Shown: positions 6,903 to 15,857 of the stretch, one piece after another
How the letters are laid out: every line of letters starts with the position of its first letter
Position numbering within the stretch: the first letter of the stretch is position 1
Assembly: GCA_947166405.1 (NCBI GenBank)
Contig: CAMVEA010000004.1
Location: 1 to 48,332 of the forward strand
Source: an uncultured Candidatus Saccharibacteria bacterium
Lineage (GTDB): Bacteria; Patescibacteriota; Saccharimonadia; Saccharimonadales; Saccharimonadaceae
Length of the DNA stretch: 48,332 bases
Direction of reading: 5' to 3'
Program-made: the position numbers and the translations under genes
The notes under the pieces: generated by a model
The model's database searches: none
Told to the model about the DNA's origin: nothing
The model's input: the letters and a program-made list of their open reading frames with translations, nothing else

Positions 6903-8783
6903 CTACGCGCCAGAAGCAACGCAGCGAATAGTCCACCCGAGATACTTGTAGCTGTCGTGCGTACCAGGGCTGACGTAGCTATTGTAGAAGAGCAGGTAGT
7001 AGGCGAGGTAAGAACTGCTCGCCGTAGACGACCAGTAGTACCCGTGGGAGCCACGACCGTTCACCGAACCACCGACGACGTAGCCGGAATAGACGAAGTT
7101 GTTAGGATAAGCTCTAAGTTTATTTGAAGCGTCACTTCCTTCTGGAGTGCCTGTGTAGTATGGCTGGGTGCTGCTTTCGTAGTTGGCTGGATTAGTGCCA
7201 CCATTAATACCAGTAACGATAAGTGACCAGAATTCATTGTTAGCTTCATTGGATTTATTACCACCCTTCGGTAGATGCCAACTAGCTGGGCAGATTGAGG
7301 TAGTATTGTGGTCGCCACTGGTATAGTTTGTAGTGTCAGCAATAGCTGAAGCCCAAGTGTAGTAGTTACCGTAGCTGTATGTATTGACACCTGTAGCAGG
7401 AGCAGAGGCTCTATCGGATGTATTTTGGTTGTTATAGCGTGGGAATATATAACCTGCATTGCTAGTGCCGATGTTTATTGTATTGTCTGCACCATCGGTG
7501 CTATATAGACTATTGGCAGTTGTAATGTTATTAGCCCATGGGGATTCAGGACTAGCTAGCCCTGCAAACTGACCGCCGTAGCCTTGGGCGAGTAAGCCGT
7601 CAGAATTGCCAGTGGCGGTGTTGTCTAGGCGCATATTCTCAATCATCCAGCATTTACCATCTGCAAGCTTGGCGATGGCATAGGTGTTGTTGTCACGCTG
7701 ATCAGTAAGGGCGGAGACGGAAGAGAGGTTAGCAGTGCCGTCTATTGGAGCTGTGGTGAGGGAGTTACAGACACTTGCTACTTTGTCTGAGTCTTGGAGG
7801 TTACCTTGAGATTTAACCCATACAGCGTAGAGGGAGAGACCTGGGTTAGTGCCAGTGTAATCGGCAGTGTTTAGTGTGATGGTTTCATTTGGACCGTAGA
7901 AATGAGCGTTGGGATTCGTAGCATAATCAAAAGCATCGCTCCATCCTGCAAAGCCATAGCCATTGCGACTATAATTACTGGCAAGTAATGTGACTGAGGA
8001 GGATACATTTTGTTCGCCCATAGTACCCACTACTGCGCTACCATTTGGCCAGTAATGGATTTTACCAGTCGTGGTAGTTTCAGGATGAAGTGGGATTTCA
8101 GTATTAGGATGTACTAACGTATATTTAACTTTACCAACATAAGTATCCGCTACTTGAGTACCCGAGATATAGGCTGCGTAAGTGGTAGATAGTACTGAAC
8201 CTAGTGTCATATCGGTAGTAGATGTATAATTGGCTACTTTGGTGTAGGTGTCTGGGATGACGTTGTAATCATCATAACCGTTTTCTATGCTGAGGTTGGC
8301 TGGGTTATAACTCTGGGCAGAATCTGTGACTTTGGTAAGTTTCATTGCCCAGTTGGATGTACCGCCACTAGTAGCAGTACCTGTGGCAATCTTCTCACCT
8401 ACAGACTGCCCAATGAGTTTAGTATGGTCCTCGCCAGTATAACTATCACCAGTGTAGCCTATGGCGTAGATAGCATAGCCACTGTTATCATTACAGAAGG
8501 TAGCGATGGTGGTCTTACCGATACCATCAGCATAATCTTCTGTCCCACCAGAATATATACCATTAGCAAGAGTCGCATTGTGTGGAGTATCTAGTGTAGC
8601 CGTCATAGAACACGATGCCGCCACAGTAACTGAAGCGGTAGATACAGTAGTATCATTATCCTCTGCATTGACTCTAATGGATGATACTACTGTTCCACTA
8701 AGTACGGTTAGTCCAATTAGGCTTAGTACGCCTATATATAATATATAGTCACTATTTAACCTTTTAGTTTTAGCTTTTAACAT
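6903..8783 (-). CDS. Secreted FISUMP-domain protein B, probable DGR variable protein
   Basis: A 626-residue paralogue of the protein encoded at 4827-6674 with the same order: anchor or signal segment (~17-38), Thr-rich N-terminal domain, InlB-like repeat, FISUMP lectin-like domain. The core from LYAVWV to TSICP is almost identical to protein A. The next ~60 residues (GGNKSNEANNEFWS...) are unrelated to A, and identity returns abruptly at NFVYSGYV. The variable region is at residues 570-618 of 626. Unlike A, this gene has a strong ribosome site (AAGGAGG) before its ATG. It lies downstream of uvrA on the same strand behind its own promoter. Function is inferred as variable surface recognition. 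Confidence 0.85.
   Translation of the reverse strand: MLKAKTKRLNSDYILYIGVLSLIGLTVLSGTVVSSIRVNAEDNDTTVSTASVTVAASCSMTATLDTPHNATLANGIYSGGTEDYADGIGKTTIATFCNDNSGYAIYAIGYTGDSYTGEDHTKLIGQSVGEKIATGTATSGGTSNWAMKLTKVTDSAQSYNPANLSIENGYDDYNVIPDTYTKVANYTSTTDMTLGSVLSTTYAAYISGTQVADTYVGKVKYTLVHPNTEIPLHPETTTTGKIHYWPNGSAVVGTMGEQNVSSSVTLLASNYSRNGYGFAGWSDAFDYATNPNAHFYGPNETITLNTADYTGTNPGLSLYAVWVKSQGNLQDSDKVASVCNSLTTAPIDGTANLSSVSALTDQRDNNTYAIAKLADGKCWMIENMRLDNTATGNSDGLLAQGYGGQFAGLASPESPWANNITTANSLYSTDGADNTINIGTSNAGYIFPRYNNQNTSDRASAPATGVNTYSYGNYYTWASAIADTTNYTSGDHNTTSICPASWHLPKGGNKSNEANNEFWSLIVTGINGGTNPANYESSTQPYYTGTPEGSDASNKLRAYPNNFVYSGYVVGGSVNGRGSHGYYWSSTASSSYLAYYLLFYNSYVSPGTHDSYKYLGWTIRCVASGA
6930..7076 (-). other. 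Putative DGR variable repeat VR-B
   Basis: Counterpart of VR-A at a constant 2076-bp offset. Variable codons in this copy include GTC, GGT, CAC, TAC, CTC, AGC and GAC where the other copy has a different outcome, each reachable from AAC, AAT, CAC, TAC or GAC by changes at A only. Invariant framework words such as TGGTCGTCTACGGCGAGCAG are kept base for base. No template repeat with A at these positions was found in the window. Confidence 0.82.
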
Positions 8784-8842
8784 TAATTTACCTCCTTATA
8801 CTATGCTATCAGAAAACTTGAATGGTTTTATTCATTACCATT

Positions 8843-8851
8843 ATTATATCA
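8843..8851 (-). promoter_or_regulatory. Extended -10 promoter of FISUMP gene B
   Basis: The minus strand reads TGA-TATAAT, an extended -10 element (TATAAT at 8848-8843). The leader is about 50 nt and ends with AAGGAGG close to the ATG at 8783. Confidence 0.65.
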
Positions 8852-8928
8852 CAGCTCCCATCATGCAAGTGGTTTTTTCGCTGTATTTTTTTGGCTGTGG
8901 TTACTCTGGACTAATGTGTATCATCCAT

Positions 8929-9054
8929 GGGCGGGTGACGGACTTGGAGGGGGACCCCCAAAATGTTTTGCGAAGCAAAAATTTTGGGGGAGGAAAGTCC
9001 GGCAGGACCCGCCCAGAAAATGAACAGAAAGGCTCCAACAGGACCCGCCCAGAA
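8929..9054. repeat. Nested inverted repeat with a 36-bp direct repeat, uvrA 3' region
   Basis: Three nested arms can pair: GGGCGGGT (8929-8936) with ACCCGCCC (9007-9014), CGGACTT (8939-8945) with AAGTCCG (8995-9001), and CCCCCAAAAT (8955-8964) with ATTTTGGGGG (8981-8990), capped by TTTTGC-GAA-GCAAAA. The word CAGGACCCGCCCAGAA occurs twice, at 9003 and 9039, so either copy could close the outer stem. It fills the gap between uvrA and FISUMP gene B. It may be a terminator or a dispersed structured repeat. No gene is supported here. Confidence 0.6.
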
Positions 9055-9065
9055 GAACAAAAGTC

Positions 9066-11990
9066 TTATAGATACTTCCTCAAATACTCCCCAGTTGGTG
9101 TCTTGGCTGACCTCGCTAGCTCCTCCGGCGTCCCTTCCGCCACCACCTGACCACCTTTAATTCCCCCCTCCGGCCCCATATCAATCACCCAGTCAGCCGA
9201 CTTAATCACATGCAAATTATGTTCAATAATAATCATCGTATTTCCCCCGTCCACCAACCGACTCAGTATCGTAAGTAGTCTCTTCACATCGTCCGAATGC
9301 AACCCCGTTGTCGGCTCATCAAGAATATACAAAGTCTTACCAGTAGACCGCCGCGCAAGCTCAGTCGCAAGCTTAATTCTCTGCGCCTCACCTCCCGAGA
9401 AAGTCGTTGCCGGCTGGCCCAACCGAATGTATCCCAACCCCACCTCTTGAATAGTCTTCAGCTTCCCCACAATCGCCGGTATCGATCCAAAGAATTCCAC
9501 CGCTTCGTCAATCGTCATCTCTAGCACCTGTGATATATCCTTCCCCTTGTATTTTACCTCAAGCGCCTCTGCATTATATCGTCGCCCATGACATTTAGGA
9601 CACGTCACATACACATCAGGCAAGAAATGCATCTCTATTTTATTCACCCCATCCCCCTGACAATGTTCGCATCTCCCACCTTTCACATTGAAAGAAAACC
9701 TTCCGGCCTTATAACCACGCAATTCCGCTTCTGGCTGCCCTGCGAATAGTTCCCGTATCGCCGTAAATACCCCAGTATACGTCGCCGGATTCGACCTCGG
9801 TGTCCGTCCAATCGGCGATTGATCAATCACAATCACCTTATTCAAATTCTCAATTCCATCAATTCTCTCATGCGTCCCCGACACCGTCTGTGCCCGATTT
9901 AATCTTGCCGATAGCTCATTTGCCAATATCGAGTTTACTAAAGTCGACTTACCCGACCCTGATACACCCGACACCACCGTCATCACCCCCAGCGGAAAAT
10001 GCACATCAATATTCTTCAAGTTATTCTCTCTCGCACCCACTACTACCAACTCTTGTCCTCGCTTCGCCTTCCGCCGTTTTTTGGGCACCGGAATAGTCAT
10101 CTCCCCCGACAAATACTTCCCCGTCACAGAATCAGGATTCGCCATTACTTCTTCTGGCGTACCCGAAGCCACTAATCGCCCACCTCTTGACCCTGCGCCA
10201 GGTCCAATATCAATAATATAATCCGAAGCCAACATCGTATCCTCATCATGTTCCACTACCAACACTGTGTTCTTCAAATCCCGGAGATGCTTCAAAGTTG
10301 CAATCAGCTTATCATTATCCCTCTGATGTAACCCAATCGACGGCTCATCTAGAACATACAACACCCCAGTGAGTCCCGACCCAATTTGCGTCGCGAGCCG
10401 TATCCTCTGCGCCTCACCACCACTCAGAGTATTAGCCGCTCGCCCCAGCTCCAAATACCCTAGTCCCACATCTTGCATAAACTTCACCCGTTCACGAATC
10501 TCTTTTAATATTGGCCCAGCAATCAACATGTCCGCCTCCGAGAATCCCAAATCCTGCGACAACACCTCGAGCGTCGCATCCACATCGAGGTTACACATAT
10601 CTACGATATTCAAATCATGCACCGTCACCGCAAGCACTGCCGGCTTGAGCCTCGCACCATGACACTCCTGACACTGCCTCACCCTCATAAACCTCTCGAT
10701 ATCGTGTTTCGTAAACTCACTCACCTTCGGATCATGATATCGCCTCTCCAGCATCGGTATCACCCCCTCATAAGTCGTCTCATACACTGTTCCATCCGCA
10801 AATCGCCCCGACCCGCTAATCTTCATTTCATACTTTTCATCGCCTGTTCCGTACAGAATCATATGCCGCACATCCTCAGACAACTCCCCTATCGGCGTGT
10901 ACACATTAAAATTATGCTTCACCCCCACTGCCATCAATCGCTTCAGCCACCACGATTCCTGCCCTACCCTATTAAATGGCCGAATTCCTCCTTCCGCAAT
11001 CGTCAAATTCTTATTAAACACTAGTCCAGGATCAATTTCCATCCTCGTCCCAAGCCCCGTACACACCGGACAAGCCCCCTCTGGCGCATTAAACGAAAAC
11101 AATCTCGGCGAGAGCTCCGGTATCAATTCATCTGGATGCTCCGGACAAGCATACCGTTGCGAATAAGTCAGCACTTCCGAGTTCTCAGATGAAATCCGAT
11201 TCTCTCCCACTGCCGTAGCATTGTCCGTCACCCTAAGCAGTTGCATCAGCCCCTGCCCCATCTCGAGCGCCTGCTCTATCGAACCCGATATCCGTGCATG
11301 CATTTCAGGCGACAGCACAAACCTATCCACCACTATCTCAATATTATGCCTCTCATTCTTGTTCAAATCCGGAAACTCATCGAGTGCATATATAATTCCA
11401 TCCACTCTTACCCGCGAGAAGCCCTTAGCAATATACTGTTCTGGTATATGCGCAAATTCCCCTTTCTTTGCCGACACAATCGGCGCCAAGCACATACACT
11501 TCGAGCCAAGCGGCAGCTTCATCACTTCATTCACAATATCCTCTACCGATCTCCTCGACACCTGTCTTTTACAAATCGGACAATGCGGCACCCCCACTCG
11601 TGCAAACAACAATCTCAAATAATCATACACCTCCGTCACCGTCGCCACTGTCGAACGCGGGTTCCGTGATGTTGATTTCTGATCTATCGAAATTGCAGGA
11701 GACAGACCCGTAATCGAATCCACATCCGGCTTATCCATAATCCCAAGGAACATCCTCGCATATGACGACAACGACTCCACATATCGCCTCTGCCCTTCCG
11801 CATACACCGTGTCAAAAGCAAGCGATGACTTTCCCGACCCTGACAAGCCAGTAATAATCACCAACTTATCCCGCGGAATATCTACATCCAAATTCTGCAA
11901 ATTATTCTGCCTCGCCCCCCTCACTCTAATTACGTTTTCATTACCAAAAATCTCCCCCTGCACTTCTTTTTCCCTCTCCTCTGCATTCAT
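9066..11990 (-). CDS. uvrA: Excinuclease ABC subunit A
   Basis: Damage-recognition ATPase of nucleotide excision repair, 974 residues, complete. It has two ABC modules. The first has Walker [10 protein letters not shown] near residue 50, zinc-finger cysteines and signature [14 protein letters not shown]. The second has GVSGSGKST, a CEHCQGDGV...CPKCHGRR zinc finger and [14 protein letters not shown]. The product acts with UvrB and UvrC, which are not in this window. It has its own promoter, divergent from the gtrA-like gene. No LexA-type operator was recognised in the 78-bp divergent gap. Confidence 0.98.
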   Translation of the reverse strand: MNAEEREKEVQGEIFGNENVIRVRGARQNNLQNLDVDIPRDKLVIITGLSGSGKSSLAFDTVYAEGQRRYVESLSSYARMFLGIMDKPDVDSITGLSPAISIDQKSTSRNPRSTVATVTEVYDYLRLLFARVGVPHCPICKRQVSRRSVEDIVNEVMKLPLGSKCMCLAPIVSAKKGEFAHIPEQYIAKGFSRVRVDGIIYALDEFPDLNKNERHNIEIVVDRFVLSPEMHARISGSIEQALEMGQGLMQLLRVTDNATAVGENRISSENSEVLTYSQRYACPEHPDELIPELSPRLFSFNAPEGACPVCTGLGTRMEIDPGLVFNKNLTIAEGGIRPFNRVGQESWWLKRLMAVGVKHNFNVYTPIGELSEDVRHMILYGTGDEKYEMKISGSGRFADGTVYETTYEGVIPMLERRYHDPKVSEFTKHDIERFMRVRQCQECHGARLKPAVLAVTVHDLNIVDMCNLDVDATLEVLSQDLGFSEADMLIAGPILKEIRERVKFMQDVGLGYLELGRAANTLSGGEAQRIRLATQIGSGLTGVLYVLDEPSIGLHQRDNDKLIATLKHLRDLKNTVLVVEHDEDTMLASDYIIDIGPGAGSRGGRLVASGTPEEVMANPDSVTGKYLSGEMTIPVPKKRRKAKRGQELVVVGARENNLKNIDVHFPLGVMTVVSGVSGSGKSTLVNSILANELSARLNRAQTVSGTHERIDGIENLNKVIVIDQSPIGRTPRSNPATYTGVFTAIRELFAGQPEAELRGYKAGRFSFNVKGGRCEHCQGDGVNKIEMHFLPDVYVTCPKCHGRRYNAEALEVKYKGKDISQVLEMTIDEAVEFFGSIPAIVGKLKTIQEVGLGYIRLGQPATTFSGGEAQRIKLATELARRSTGKTLYILDEPTTGLHSDDVKRLLTILSRLVDGGNTMIIIEHNLHVIKSADWVIDMGPEGGIKGGQVVAEGTPEELARSAKTPTGEYLRKYL

Positions 11991-12017
11991 GTATATTTCT
12001 TCCGCTTAAACCCTTAT

Positions 12018-12046
12018 ATTATACACCTTTTCTTCGCTTTTGTCCA
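12018..12046 (-). promoter_or_regulatory. uvrA promoter
   Basis: On the minus strand a -35 TGGACA (12046-12041), 17-bp spacer and -10 TATAAT (12023-12018). The predicted leader is about 20 nt. Confidence 0.7.
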
Positions 12047-12053
12047 TTGCATA

Positions 12054-12062
12054 TGATAGAAT
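12054..12062 (+). promoter_or_regulatory. Extended -10 for the GtrA-like gene
   Basis: TGA-TAGAAT ends 6 bp before the ATG at 12069, giving a leaderless transcript. It lies immediately beside the uvrA -35 box, so the divergent promoters are packed back to back. Confidence 0.55.
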
Positions 12063-12068
12063 AATACT

Positions 12069-12593
12069 ATGAAAAAGAATCATCAAACCTCCTCTTCTCA
12101 CAAAGAACAATTCATTTCCAAAAAAACCAATCGTTATCTCATTGTTGGCATCATCTTATCAGTTTTTAACTACGGCCTTTATATAATCATCGCCAGTTTT
12201 ATCGATAACCCTAAAAATCTCTGGCTTTCATCCCTCATTGCCAACACCTTTACTACAATACTAGCTTTTATCCTCCATTCTCATATAACCTGGAAGAAGA
12301 AAAACATTACCATAATTGCTAAAGTAAAATTCTTCATCTGGAATATCATTACCGCCCAATTAATCGGTCCCTTTCTTATACAAGTGTTCAGTCTTATAAC
12401 CCCAATCTACGAATTTGCTTACAATATTTCTGCAGCAATCCATCTACCATTCGACTATTCATTCATTCAAGCCACCGGCACATTTGTTTTTACCTCCGTC
12501 ATTACTATGACCATTAACTATCTGTTTTATGATAAATTCGTCTTCGGAGAGCCCAAGCCTATCCAGCCAAAGCATACGACCACCGACCAATAA
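12069..12593 (+). CDS. GtrA-like membrane protein
   Basis: Integral membrane protein of 174 residues with four predicted helices, at about 22-45, 52-72, 85-110 and 135-160. The pattern YLIVGIILSVFNYGLYI near the N-terminus and the closing NYLFYDKFVF motif match the GtrA/PF04138 family. Relatives help flip undecaprenyl-linked sugars or accompany polyprenyl-phosphate glycosyltransferases. It sits at the head of the glycan region, consistent with that role. A cytoplasmic Lys/Ser/Gln-rich tail of ~20 residues precedes the first helix. Confidence 0.8.
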   Translation: MKKNHQTSSSHKEQFISKKTNRYLIVGIILSVFNYGLYIIIASFIDNPKNLWLSSLIANTFTTILAFILHSHITWKKKNITIIAKVKFFIWNIITAQLIGPFLIQVFSLITPIYEFAYNISAAIHLPFDYSFIQATGTFVFTSVITMTINYLFYDKFVFGEPKPIQPKHTTTDQ

Positions 12594-12627
12594 TCATCCA
12601 TTAATGCAAAGATTTTTACAAAAACAC

Positions 12628-14211
12628 CTACAAAACCACATCAAAATACTCAAGTATATCATTCCTTACCTCTTGCTCCCGAGTCGCCGCATCATTCCTC
12701 ATAATCTCAATCCATTGCTTCCATTCTTCATACTCTTCTGGAGTAGACCATAACTCTACTTGATGATCAATCTTCGCCTCTTCCTCATCAATAATCTTAA
12801 GCACATTTTCCGTCCTAAATGGCCCGTTAATCAACTCCCGCATAATTTCAATAAACCTATTTCTATAATACTCCGTCTCCATCACCTTAGGAAAAACCGA
12901 ATCTCTTCCGCCATATTTATTCTCCATTATAGATATAAAAGCATCTTCATTGATTCCTTCAAACCATTGTATGTTCTCATCAGAATAATATGTTATATCC
13001 ATATCATACAACAAAAACCTTGCTCTGCCGTCAGTATATTTATTATTTCCTTCATCTTTTCCTTCATATCGCCACGCACCATAATTATTTGTCGGCCAAT
13101 CCGTATTATTTACTAATATCTGAATAGCATAATACTTCAAAAAATTATCCATATCTATCTCTTCCTCCAAACGCCTACGCCCCTCAACGCTATCTAGATT
13201 CATCCACAAGTCATTTTCAATTCCCATTGCTTCAAAAACAAATTTTTCAGCACTCTTATATTTCCTGATATTCTTTTTCTTTTCTATTCCATACTTTCTT
13301 TGCATGTTAACCTCCGAGAAAGTATCTTGCATATCAAAAATACCATAGAACTCTCCATTCAAAAACACCACAACTCGCTCAGTACTCACTCCACCTTCAA
13401 ACCCACTCTCTTCAGCTAATCTACTTACAAGACTTGATCTTATATTACCGCTAAACTGATCTTGACTCCCAGAACGCAATTTAAAAGTTTCTTCTCGAAA
13501 GTTTTCACCATCTTCAATATACATCGACACCTTCAAAGATTTTGTAGAATACGCAGAAGACGTCCACCCAGAAACCCCCAAATACCCATATTGGTCAATC
13601 AAAGAAGCGCCATCCGTATCAAACATTGTTATATAAGCATCTCTCATCCATTTTTTACCCCGATTATTATAGTTTCCCAATACATATTCCCCTTCCTCAG
13701 TTAAATCTCTATACATATCATAAGTCGCCCCTCCAACCATAATTCCAGTATAATAATCATCCAAATCATTTTGCGAACAATTAACATTAATAATCTTCAA
13801 TGTAGCATCTTCATCTATGTTATGGCCAAGGACATAGCTCTTAACTACAGGCTCAGTGCAGTTTCCATCATTGTCACAAGCCATAGCTGACAAAGTATAT
13901 AGATCATATGCTGTCTCCGGAACTTCTAACCTAATTGCACCATTATAATCTTCACCTTCCGTATTTAAAACATTACCATTCATATTATACTTAATAAACA
14001 CAGGAGAATTAATTGAAAAACCTTCAATACCTATGTTCACGTCAATCGAATCATCATAAAAGCCACTTTTTTTATCAAACACAATACTTACACCCCTAAG
14101 ACCAAAATGAAAATAAACAAAAAATGAGACCAAAGATATAATAATCGCCAAAAGAATTCCCGTCACACCCAACCAGTACTTCATATTCTTATTCAAGCGA
14201 CCACGTTTCAT
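12628..14211 (-). CDS. CotH-kinase-like membrane-anchored protein
   Basis: About 527 residues with one N-terminal membrane helix (KYWLGVTGILLAIIISLV) and a large outer domain. Motifs typical of CotH are present: LRSGSQDQ, VVVFLNGEFYGIFDMQD, MDNFLKYYAIQILVNNTDWP, and RARFLLYDMDITY. CotH of Bacillus spores is a secreted atypical protein kinase. Many relatives are surface proteins of unknown substrate. A start at 14220 would lie only 1 bp from the -10 box, so the ATG at 14211 (MKRGRLNKN) is preferred. It is convergent with the GtrA-like gene and divergent from the exporter. Confidence 0.82.
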   Translation of the reverse strand: MKRGRLNKNMKYWLGVTGILLAIIISLVSFFVYFHFGLRGVSIVFDKKSGFYDDSIDVNIGIEGFSINSPVFIKYNMNGNVLNTEGEDYNGAIRLEVPETAYDLYTLSAMACDNDGNCTEPVVKSYVLGHNIDEDATLKIINVNCSQNDLDDYYTGIMVGGATYDMYRDLTEEGEYVLGNYNNRGKKWMRDAYITMFDTDGASLIDQYGYLGVSGWTSSAYSTKSLKVSMYIEDGENFREETFKLRSGSQDQFSGNIRSSLVSRLAEESGFEGGVSTERVVVFLNGEFYGIFDMQDTFSEVNMQRKYGIEKKKNIRKYKSAEKFVFEAMGIENDLWMNLDSVEGRRRLEEEIDMDNFLKYYAIQILVNNTDWPTNNYGAWRYEGKDEGNNKYTDGRARFLLYDMDITYYSDENIQWFEGINEDAFISIMENKYGGRDSVFPKVMETEYYRNRFIEIMRELINGPFRTENVLKIIDEEEAKIDHQVELWSTPEEYEEWKQWIEIMRNDAATREQEVRNDILEYFDVVL

Positions 14212-14221
14212 TCTATACATG

Positions 14222-14244
14222 ATTATATCAAATTATGCTATAAT
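14222..14244. promoter_or_regulatory. Divergent extended -10 elements for cotH-like and wzm-like genes
   Basis: The minus strand has TGA-TATAAT (14227-14222) for the CotH-like gene; the plus strand has TGC-TATAAT (14239-14244) for the exporter permease. The plus -10 ends 6 bp before the ATG at 14251, so that message is leaderless. Both promoters fit in 39 bp between start codons. Confidence 0.7.
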
Positions 14245-14250
14245 TAAACA

Positions 14251-15069
14251 ATGGCAATACCAAATTTCTTATATAAGAACAACCGAGTTCTACTAAAAGA
14301 ACTAACCAAGACTGATTTCAAGCTTCGTTATCAAGGCTCCATTCTCGGTTATCTCTGGGCCTTACTCCGTCCGCTCATGATGTTTGCAATACTCTATCTA
14401 GTATTCGGCCAATTACTAAAATTTGGAAACGATATTCCACATTACCCAGTTTACCTTCTTATAGGTACTACTATTTGGAGCTTCTTCTCCGAATGCACTT
14501 CACAAGGCATTCAAGCAATTGTCAATCGAGGCGAACTCCTCCGCAAAGTCTGTTTCCCAAAATACATAGTTGTAGTCTCTGCAACCCTAACCGCCGTCAT
14601 AAACCTACTCATCAACTTTATCGTTATAATTATTTTCGCCCTCATCGACGGCATCACGCCGACCTGGACCTGGCTCATTGTCCCAATTGTCCTCTTTGAA
14701 CTCTACATGCTCTCTCTCGGAATCTCTTTTCTCTTAGGAGCCATCAATGTCAAATACCGCGATATTACATCTATCTGGGATGTCCTTATGCAAGCTTTAT
14801 TCTATGCCATTCCAATTATTTATCCTATTTCCATGATCGCAGAGACAAACACAACTGCCGCCAAAGTCCTCCTCCTTAACCCTATCGCCCAAGTCATACA
14901 AGACGCTCGCTACTGCATGGCAACCACCAAAACAGACACCTCATGGAATTACTTAAGCGAAAGTGAACTTATTTTCAAATTCATACCCATCTGTATTGTA
15001 ATAATCATGCTAGTATGGGGTTCATGGTATTTTCGCAAGAAATCTAAAAAATTTGCAGAGGAAATCTAA
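14251..15069 (+). CDS. ABC-2 polysaccharide/teichoic-acid exporter permease (Wzm/TagG type)
   Basis: Permease of 272 residues with six predicted helices. The conserved entry segment FKLRYQGSILGYLWALLRPL at about 20-40 is the family signature. With the ATPase encoded next (TAATG overlap), it should export lipid-linked glycan chains across the membrane. The neighbourhood of glycosyltransferases supports a surface glycan substrate. Exact polymer cannot be read from sequence. Confidence 0.9.
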   Translation: MAIPNFLYKNNRVLLKELTKTDFKLRYQGSILGYLWALLRPLMMFAILYLVFGQLLKFGNDIPHYPVYLLIGTTIWSFFSECTSQGIQAIVNRGELLRKVCFPKYIVVVSATLTAVINLLINFIVIIIFALIDGITPTWTWLIVPIVLFELYMLSLGISFLLGAINVKYRDITSIWDVLMQALFYAIPIIYPISMIAETNTTAAKVLLLNPIAQVIQDARYCMATTKTDTSWNYLSESELIFKFIPICIVIIMLVWGSWYFRKKSKKFAEEI

Positions 15070-15857
15070 TGACAAATCAACCAAACACCACAGATATCAA
15101 CACTCCACACAATAATGAGCCAATAGTAATATCTGTTAAAAATGTCCACAAAAGCTTCAAACTCCCCACCGAACGTGCTTGGGGACTCAAACAAGCAATC
15201 CTCAATCGTTTCAAAGGAATTAAAGGCTACAAAGAACTCAAAGTCTTAAACGGCATCAGTTTTGATATTCATCGCAACGAATTTATCGGTATCGTAGGTC
15301 GCAATGGCTCTGGCAAATCTACGCTTCTCAAAACACTCGCTAAAATCTACTTCCCAGAAAAAGGCTCTGTCGAGATCAATGGCACACTCATTCCCTTCAT
15401 CGAACTCGGTGTCGGTTTTAATCCCGATCTTTCAGGTCGAGAGAATATCTACTTAAATGGAGCTTTGCTAGGCTTCAGCAACAAAGAAATGGACGCCATG
15501 TATGATAAAATAGTTGATTTCGCCGAGCTACGCCCTTTTATGGATCAGAAGCTCAAAAACTATTCATCTGGCATGCAAGTTCGTCTCGCTTTTTCTATCG
15601 CTATTCGCGCAAAAGGCGATGTACTACTTCTCGATGAAGTTCTCGCCGTTGGTGATGCAGCTTTTCAAAAAAAATGTTCCGACTATTTTGCATCAATCAA
15701 AGGCCAACAAACAGTCATTTTAGTCACTCATAACATGGACAACGTCATCAAATATTGTGATCGCGCTATTCTCATCGAGAATGGCAGAATAAAACTAAAC
15801 GGGAACCCCAAAGAGGTTGCCGAAGCCTACAATAACTTATGGAACGAGCAAAAATAG
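15069..15857 (+). CDS. ABC exporter ATP-binding subunit (Wzt/TagH type)
   Basis: ATPase of 262 residues that pairs with the preceding permease. Walker A is GRNGSGKST, signature motif is YSSGMQVRL, Walker B is VLLLDEVLAVGD, and the switch His is in ILVTHNMD. The protein ends soon after the ATPase domain, so it lacks the extra carbohydrate-binding C-terminal domain of long Wzt proteins. That points to export not coupled to recognition of a chain-end modification. Its 3' end overlaps the next gene by 19 bp. Confidence 0.92.
   Translation: MTNQPNTTDINTPHNNEPIVISVKNVHKSFKLPTERAWGLKQAILNRFKGIKGYKELKVLNGISFDIHRNEFIGIVGRNGSGKSTLLKTLAKIYFPEKGSVEINGTLIPFIELGVGFNPDLSGRENIYLNGALLGFSNKEMDAMYDKIVDFAELRPFMDQKLKNYSSGMQVRLAFSIAIRAKGDVLLLDEVLAVGDAAFQKKCSDYFASIKGQQTVILVTHNMDNVIKYCDRAILIENGRIKLNGNPKEVAEAYNNLWNEQK

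Noticed and set aside
8985-9014. GGAGGAAAGTCCGG resembles a conserved core piece of bacterial RNase P RNA
   Set aside because: The remaining conserved regions (ACAGAA.. near the 3' end, AGCAAACC-type block) are missing and the site is only ~125 bp long; the word is explained by the nested inverted repeat.
8803-9150. Plus-strand frame of 115 codons between FISUMP gene B and uvrA
   Set aside because: It runs over the gene B promoter, the inverted repeat and the antisense end of uvrA, has no ribosome site and no family pattern.
11241-11669. Long plus-strand frames antisense to uvrA and other genes
   Set aside because: They are shadows of C-rich antisense sequence, with Pro/His/Ser-rich products, no ribosome sites and no domain patterns.
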